From contig JAGGNK010008337.1 of NCBI GenBank assembly GCA_017590115.1, forward strand, positions 5,137,609 to 5,201,608: a stretch of DNA of 64,000 nucleotides. The letters are read 5' to 3'. This document shows positions 61,801-64,000 of the stretch, in pieces; within the stretch, counting starts at the first letter, position 1; each line of letters opens with the position of its first letter. The notes under the pieces were generated by a model. It did not search any database. It saw nothing but the letters and a program-made list of their open reading frames with translations, and was not told where the DNA came from. The stretch is from Montifringilla adamsi. Lineage: Eukaryota; Chordata; Aves; Passeriformes; Passeridae. The position numbers and the translations under genes were made by a program.

Positions 61801-63875
61801 GAGTGTCAGCTGTGGGCTCAGCAGAGAAGCAACACAGTTTGAGAGGTTGCAAAATGCAGGCAGTGCCAGAGCAAAACCTGGCAAAAAGGTGTTAGGCCTT
61901 ATAATGTGTAGTGCTACAATCCATCTTTTCCCCAAGATAAAGGGACTTGGGGATTCCTCTCCACTGTGTCTGTGCCTTCCTTTACACTCTTAGCGTGGCA
62001 TGGACAATTCAGTTGTTGTGTGCTGTGAGGAAGTGTCCAGTTGGCAAAGACCAAATTCCTTCTTGGATGGAGTGGCAGACTGAAATTTGTTGTGCCTGGC
62101 TGCTGGGATGGCAGTGTTTTGCCAGACAGGGTATCCCTAAAAATATGGGTGTTAGAAAGGTAGGTGCTGCTGCCTATCTCTTGTCCCCAACAAACCTCTC
62201 CTGTCGAAAAGCAAGTTGAGTTAACATTCAGGCAATGCACTCAAACCTCCACTCAACACTCACTGCAACTGGCTCAGTGGTAGAGGCAAGAAAGGCTCTC
62301 TTGCAAGGTTTTAGTCCAGTGAAGTAACACAGCTGGAGGGAAACCTGGTGGGAAAGAGAATGAGCCATGTGGAGCAGCCTAAGAAAGGGAAGGGGTGGGG
62401 GGCAGAGCTAAAGGCTGGGCAGAGGGGACTGGCCTCCAGAGGAAGGGGGTGGCCACGAGTGATGCCAAGCCAGTCAGGGGAAGGAGAAACCAGAGGAAGT
62501 TATGATACAAAAGCTCCATGAGGGAGTCTGTTTTTCCCCAAAGGAGGATTAACTCTGTGGTGAGTAGTTACTGATGTTTCCAGGGCTGAGGGCTTGGGGA
62601 TTGACCAAGGGGAGAGAGTTCATGGGATGCTAAGTTCGGGTCGCCAGTTGACGGCCTCTTCAGCCAGGGTATGCCCGATGGGCTGCGATGGTCCGGATAG
62701 CTCAGTCCTGCTCAGCCCAGCCTGTCCGAGCTCCCAAGCATCTGCTAGCCACAGGCAACCTCATGAAGCTCAAGTGATATCAGCTCTTAGTGACTATCAG
62801 CTCATTTGTGATTTCAGCTCTTTAGCTTGCTAGGTGCCGCAGCAGACGCAGGGAGAGAGAGGAAAAGGCTGTGTGAGGTTCCGAAGAAATTCTTCATTGG
62901 GGTCTTGTATGAAGGTTCTCAGTGACAGCTCTTCTGCTGAACTGGGCAGAAGTAGGGATTTATGTAGGGGTTTTGGAAATTGTCCAATAGTAAAGGTCAA
63001 AGGAAAGTGACCTATAGGCTTACAGAGAGATAAGCAAGGGTCTGAAGGTGAAAGAGAGGGGCTTCTAAGGTCCAGTCATCATGACTTGGCATTTCCTATC
63101 TTAGGCTTCTGACCACCAGGGAGCCATTGCAGGCCCCTGGCCTGCTACAATGCTGCATATCCCGAGCTCTCTGTGATGATCCCAGAGTGTGGTGGGTGAT
63201 GTGCTGTGCTGTGCCTGCAGACAGTCGCCGTGGGCCAGGAGAAGAGCGTGGAGCTGGAGGCGGGCGCGGCGCCCGCGGGCGAGCAGGAGCGCGGGCACTC
63301 CAGCAGCAGCAGCCTGTCGGACAGGAGGCTCAGCAGCTGCAGCCTCTGCAGCGTGGAGGAGCAGCACCGCGGCGTCTACGAGATGGTGCAGGGCATCCTG
63401 CTCTCCACGCGCGGATACGTCAACTTCGTCAACGAGGTGTTCCGCCAGGTCTCTGCCCTGCTGCTTATTTCTGAAGGGAGCGGGTGTGAGAGGCGCTTTG
63501 GGGGACTGGATGCTGGGCAAACTTAGTGCTGGTCACAGCAGCAGCCTTTAAGGTTGGGCTCCTTCCTAGGTCTAGTTTAAAGATCAGATTATGGAATTGT
63601 TGAGGGAACTGAGTCTTGCTACTTAAAATGGCAGTGTGTGTGTTTGTATGCACCACATCTGTCCTGTTTTTGTTGCCGCCTTCTGAAATCGGTGTACTTT
63701 CCTTTTCAGGCTTTTTTGTTGCCGCCTTCTGATATATCTGCAACACGGAAGGTGGTGAAAGTGTACCAGAAGTGGATACTGCAGGAGAAACCTGTGTTCA
63801 TGGAGGAGCCAGACAAGAAGGAGGACAGCCAGGATGCTGTTGCTCCCTTGGAAGACTCCTCAGTGCAAACAGACG
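43741..63875 (+). CDS. RALGAPA2: RALGAPA2, N-terminal part, exons 1-11 (gene continues past window)
   Basis: The joined exons are 43741-43846, 48430-48540, 49015-49064, 56178-56235, 57497-57540, 57981-58155, 59179-59294, 60510-60648, 61079-61278, 63221-63448 and 63710-63875. They total 1,393 bases, or 464 codons plus one base, with every junction in phase and no internal stop. The product matches the N-terminus of the Ral GTPase-activating protein alpha subunits. Residue choices such as [32 protein letters not shown] and [11 protein letters not shown] favour the alpha-2 paralogue over alpha-1. In the known family this subunit pairs with RALGAPB in the cytoplasm and speeds GTP hydrolysis on RalA and RalB, downstream of Akt signalling. 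The catalytic Rap/Ran-GAP domain is C-terminal and outside the window. The visible part should be helical scaffold. The paralogue call rests on remembered sequences, not a search. Confidence 0.95.
43847..48429 (+). other. RALGAPA2: RALGAPA2 intron 1
   Basis: A 4.6-kb intron. Its first 350 bases continue the CpG island and include G-runs at 43,853-43,871 that could form a G-quadruplex. A short direct repeat containing ATGAGTTCCAGCTGTGA lies at about 44,363 and 44,406. The rest is AT-rich with a poly-T tract at about 48,188. I recognise no transposon or nested gene in it. Confidence 0.7.
48430..48540 (+). CDS. RALGAPA2: RALGAPA2 coding exon 2 (residues 36-72)
   Basis: The acceptor is TTTTCAG at 48,423-48,429 and the donor is AAG|GTAAGT. 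With the base carried over from exon 1 it reads [18 protein letters not shown] onward to SLKQK plus one base. [17 protein letters not shown] and LENSLK are characteristic of the family, and YFIFYENF is closer to alpha-2. Intron 1 before it is 4.6 kb. Confidence 0.96.
49015..49064 (+). CDS. RALGAPA2: RALGAPA2 coding exon 3 (residues 73-89)
   Basis: This 50-base exon reads [17 protein letters not shown]. The acceptor is TCTTGCAG and the donor is GAA|GTAAGT. It closes in phase 0. The [17 protein letters not shown] block that continues into exon 4 is one of the most conserved stretches shared by both alpha subunits. The short size and the phases match the neighbouring exons exactly. Confidence 0.95.
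49065..56177 (+). other. RALGAPA2: RALGAPA2 intron 3
   Basis: This 7.1-kb intron holds a tandemly duplicated hairpin unit at 50,650-50,954. It also has a GC-richer block at 52,680-53,215 with an open antisense frame of 181 codons that resembles no family I recognise. A GGGTTAG-like cluster lies at about 54,890. Otherwise I see unremarkable AT-rich sequence. Confidence 0.6.
50650..50954. repeat. Tandem duplication of a ~159-bp unit with internal hairpin
   Basis: Copy 1 (50,650-50,808) and copy 2 (50,809-50,954) both start CCTTGGATAAGGAATGAC and end GTGGGAGAAT. Copy 2 lacks about 14 bases. Differences are otherwise few, so the duplication is recent. Each copy carries a perfect inverted repeat, AAGGGGTGGC then CAATA then GCCACCCCTT, at 50,755-50,779 and 50,903-50,927. 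Confidence 0.9.
56178..56235 (+). CDS. RALGAPA2: RALGAPA2 coding exon 4 (residues 90-108)
   Basis: The exon reads [19 protein letters not shown] plus one base, with acceptor TCCTGCAG and donor TAG|GTAAGA. It follows the largest intron in the window (7.1 kb). LLPERI and the RWHF..IG pattern belong to the RALGAPA family. No alternative acceptor keeps both frame and similarity. Confidence 0.95.
57497..57540 (+). CDS. RALGAPA2: RALGAPA2 coding exon 5 (residues 109-123)
   Basis: This 44-base exon completes the split glycine and reads [14 protein letters not shown], ending in phase 0 at AAG|GTACTG. The acceptor is [17 protein letters not shown] is near-invariant in both RALGAPA paralogues. Confidence 0.95.
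57981..58155 (+). CDS. RALGAPA2: RALGAPA2 coding exon 6 (residues 124-181)
   Basis: The exon starts after CCCTTGCAG and reads [20 protein letters not shown], then a GC-rich segment with [20 protein letters not shown], ending PAAPD plus one base before [24 protein letters not shown] and CLVPGF are diagnostic, and RCEG, rather than RREG, favours alpha-2. The second half is far richer in CpG than the flanking introns. The donor lies only about 10-20 bases from LTR-derived sequence in intron 6. Confidence 0.96.
58165..58493 (+). mobile_element. 5'-truncated LTR-derived sequence in intron 6
   Basis: It shares order and wording with the LTR at 29,082-29,505. Shared blocks are the ATCTC.TTTGC block, CTCCTGTGTT, a GATTG/GTTT block, the TAGTATA-rich run, AATAAAGTAATTAATTAGCC and a CATCATTCC end. 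The 5' part is missing or too diverged. It begins about ten bases after the exon 6 donor. The exact edges are uncertain. Confidence 0.6.
58494..58760. repeat. Minisatellite, nested 99-bp and 54-bp periods
   Basis: The GCGAAATTTCAC landmark recurs 99 bases apart (58,494 and 58,593). GGGTGCTGCT recurs at 58,637, 58,691 and 58,745, a 54-base period. Repeated CCTGGAGGAG cores give an open frame of no family. The array begins directly where the LTR-derived segment stops, so it may have grown from the LTR edge. Confidence 0.85.
59179..59294 (+). CDS. RALGAPA2: RALGAPA2 coding exon 7 (residues 182-220)
   Basis: The exon reads [19 protein letters not shown], then [19 protein letters not shown], in phase 0 at the end (CAG|GTGAGG). 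The acceptor is ATTTTAG. EEITPL.P..SGEK and the [11 protein letters not shown] helix are shared with mammalian RALGAPA2. The sequence is much less GC-rich than exon 6. Confidence 0.95.
60510..60648 (+). CDS. RALGAPA2: RALGAPA2 coding exon 8 (residues 221-266)
   Basis: The exon reads [20 protein letters not shown], then [20 protein letters not shown] and LYKPVL plus one base. The donor is CTGG|GTAAGT. The acceptor is GACAAAG, with A at -3, which is unusual. The alternative CCAG seven bases downstream breaks the frame, so the weak site is preferred. [12 protein letters not shown] and the F.K.YLPH.FP pattern are family hallmarks. Confidence 0.93.
61079..61278 (+). CDS. RALGAPA2: RALGAPA2 coding exon 9 (residues 267-333)
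   Basis: The acceptor follows a C-rich tract (CCCCCCAG). The exon reads [20 protein letters not shown], then [30 protein letters not shown] and on to MLPKIIQ, closing in phase 0 at [33 protein letters not shown] distinguishes alpha-2 from alpha-1. Frame and phase fit both neighbours. Confidence 0.96.
62290..62628 (-). mobile_element. Probable ERV leader remnant
   Basis: This lies immediately downstream of the primer-binding site on the minus strand. It is purine-rich on the + strand and non-coding, as expected for a retroviral leader. The left edge is a guess, and the segment could partly be host sequence. Confidence 0.35.
62629..62646 (-). mobile_element. Retroviral primer-binding site
   Basis: The minus strand reads TGGCGACCCGAACTTAGC, two bases inside the LTR edge. 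TGG plus a CCCGA core is typical of the tRNA-complementary site that starts minus-strand DNA synthesis. It resembles tRNA-Lys or tRNA-Trp sites without matching either fully. Confidence 0.65.
62649..63149 (-). mobile_element. ERV 5' LTR, antisense to RALGAPA2
   Basis: Read on the minus strand, this 501-bp segment starts TGTAGCAGGCC and ends GCCGTCA, giving the TG...CA termini of an LTR. A TATA-like TACATAAA lies near 62,959-62,966, about 185 bases in. The end is followed two bases later by a primer-binding-site-like sequence, which fixes orientation and edge. No second LTR or coding region (gag, pol or env) is visible, so the copy is truncated. The family is not identified. A target-site duplication cannot be checked because the far end is lost. 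Confidence 0.8.
63221..63448 (+). CDS. RALGAPA2: RALGAPA2 coding exon 10 (residues 334-409)
   Basis: The exon is 76 whole codons, phase 0 at both ends, after GTGCCTGCAG. It begins [20 protein letters not shown] and then carries a serine-rich stretch leading into [16 protein letters not shown], before [20 protein letters not shown] and VFRQ. The [13 protein letters not shown] segment resembles basophilic kinase targets; that is inference. The exon is very GC-rich compared with its AT-rich flanks. Its donor CAG|GTCTCT departs from consensus at +3 to +5. An ERV LTR ends 71 bases before it. Confidence 0.94.
63667..63732 (+). repeat. 20-bp microduplication across the exon 11 acceptor
   Basis: The motif TTTTTGTTGCCGCCTTCTGA occurs at 63,667-63,686 in intron 10 and at 63,713-63,732 in exon 11, 46 bases apart. 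The first copy supplies part of the pyrimidine-rich region before the acceptor but has no usable AG of its own. Confidence 0.9.
63710..63875 (+). CDS. RALGAPA2: RALGAPA2 coding exon 11 (residues 410-464)
   Basis: The exon follows CCTTTTCAG and reads [20 protein letters not shown], then [20 protein letters not shown] and on to VQTD plus one base, before the donor GTAAAC. AFLLP, RKVVKVY..WI and KP.FMEEP are family-conserved. The first 20 bases after the leading GCT-type codon start are duplicated in intron 10, 46 bases upstream. The last identified codon of the window is here; later exons are beyond 64,000. Confidence 0.95.
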
Positions 63876-64000
63876 GTAAACATGTATGGTATCCCTGTTC
63901 CTTACTTTGTCCACTGCAATATGGGGATTTTCACCTGACTCTGTAGAGGAATAACAGTTTAAAGTGTGGGGAAAGTAGGGCTTAAAAAATGCTTTTATTT
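63876..64000 (+). other. RALGAPA2: Start of RALGAPA2 intron 11 (runs off window)
   Basis: It begins with the donor GTAAAC after exon 11. No acceptor or further exon appears before the edge. Confidence 0.8.

Larger units (their letters stand above)
61279..63220 (+). other. RALGAPA2: RALGAPA2 intron 9 with ERV insertion
   Basis: The intron is 1.94 kb. The right third is an ERV 5' LTR with leader on the minus strand. The interval 61,380-62,280 has no feature I can name. Without the ERV the intron would be about 1.1-1.4 kb. Confidence 0.7.

Noticed and set aside
1..64000. tRNA, rRNA, CRISPR or bacterial-type operons
   Set aside because: No intact B-box/cloverleaf, rRNA landmark or spaced direct-repeat array was seen; the minisatellites lack unique spacers.

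Overview
This is a vertebrate nuclear window, most likely from a bird and probably a songbird. The evidence is CR1-type LINE 3' ends (about 14.8, 16.7 and 43.2 kb), several solo LTRs of avian endogenous-retrovirus type, compact introns and a GC-rich promoter. The species assignment is inference; no comparison could be run. There is no sign of bacterial, plasmid or CRISPR content.

Layout. Positions 1 to about 43,380 show no convincing protein-coding gene. They hold long AT-rich stretches dense in homeodomain-like ATTA/TAAT cores (for example 241-930, 4,100-4,850 and 11,640-12,215), which look like candidate conserved non-coding elements. Two CpG-rich segments (1,860-2,440 and 7,560-8,180) lie far from any gene. 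Three solo LTRs or LTR-derived pieces, CR1 fragments, two clear minisatellites (41-43 bp and 32 bp units), a GGAA microsatellite and several recent short tandem duplications make up the recognisable remainder. From about 43,380 a CpG island with two perfect CRE palindromes leads into the start of RALGAPA2 on the + strand.

The single gene. RALGAPA2 encodes the alpha-2 catalytic subunit of the Ral GTPase-activating complex. Eleven coding exons can be placed to the base between 43,741 and 63,875. Joined, they give 464 codons plus one base in one open frame. This is roughly the N-terminal quarter of a protein of nearly 1,900 residues. The Rap/Ran-GAP catalytic domain is near the C-terminus of the family and lies beyond the window. 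Introns run from 261 bp to 7.1 kb and carry an antisense ERV 5' LTR with primer-binding site 71 bp upstream of exon 10, an LTR remnant plus a 54/99-bp minisatellite beginning next to the exon 6 donor, and a tandemly duplicated hairpin unit in intron 3.

The most interesting points are the twin CREs in the promoter, the two repeats packed against RALGAPA2 splice sites, a microduplication across the exon 11 acceptor, and the candidate distal regulatory elements in the upstream desert. In mammals the region upstream of RALGAPA2 leads toward KIZ, XRN2, NKX2-4, NKX2-2, PAX1 and FOXA2. If synteny holds, the elements may act on those genes rather than on RALGAPA2. I did not find a novel multi-gene system.
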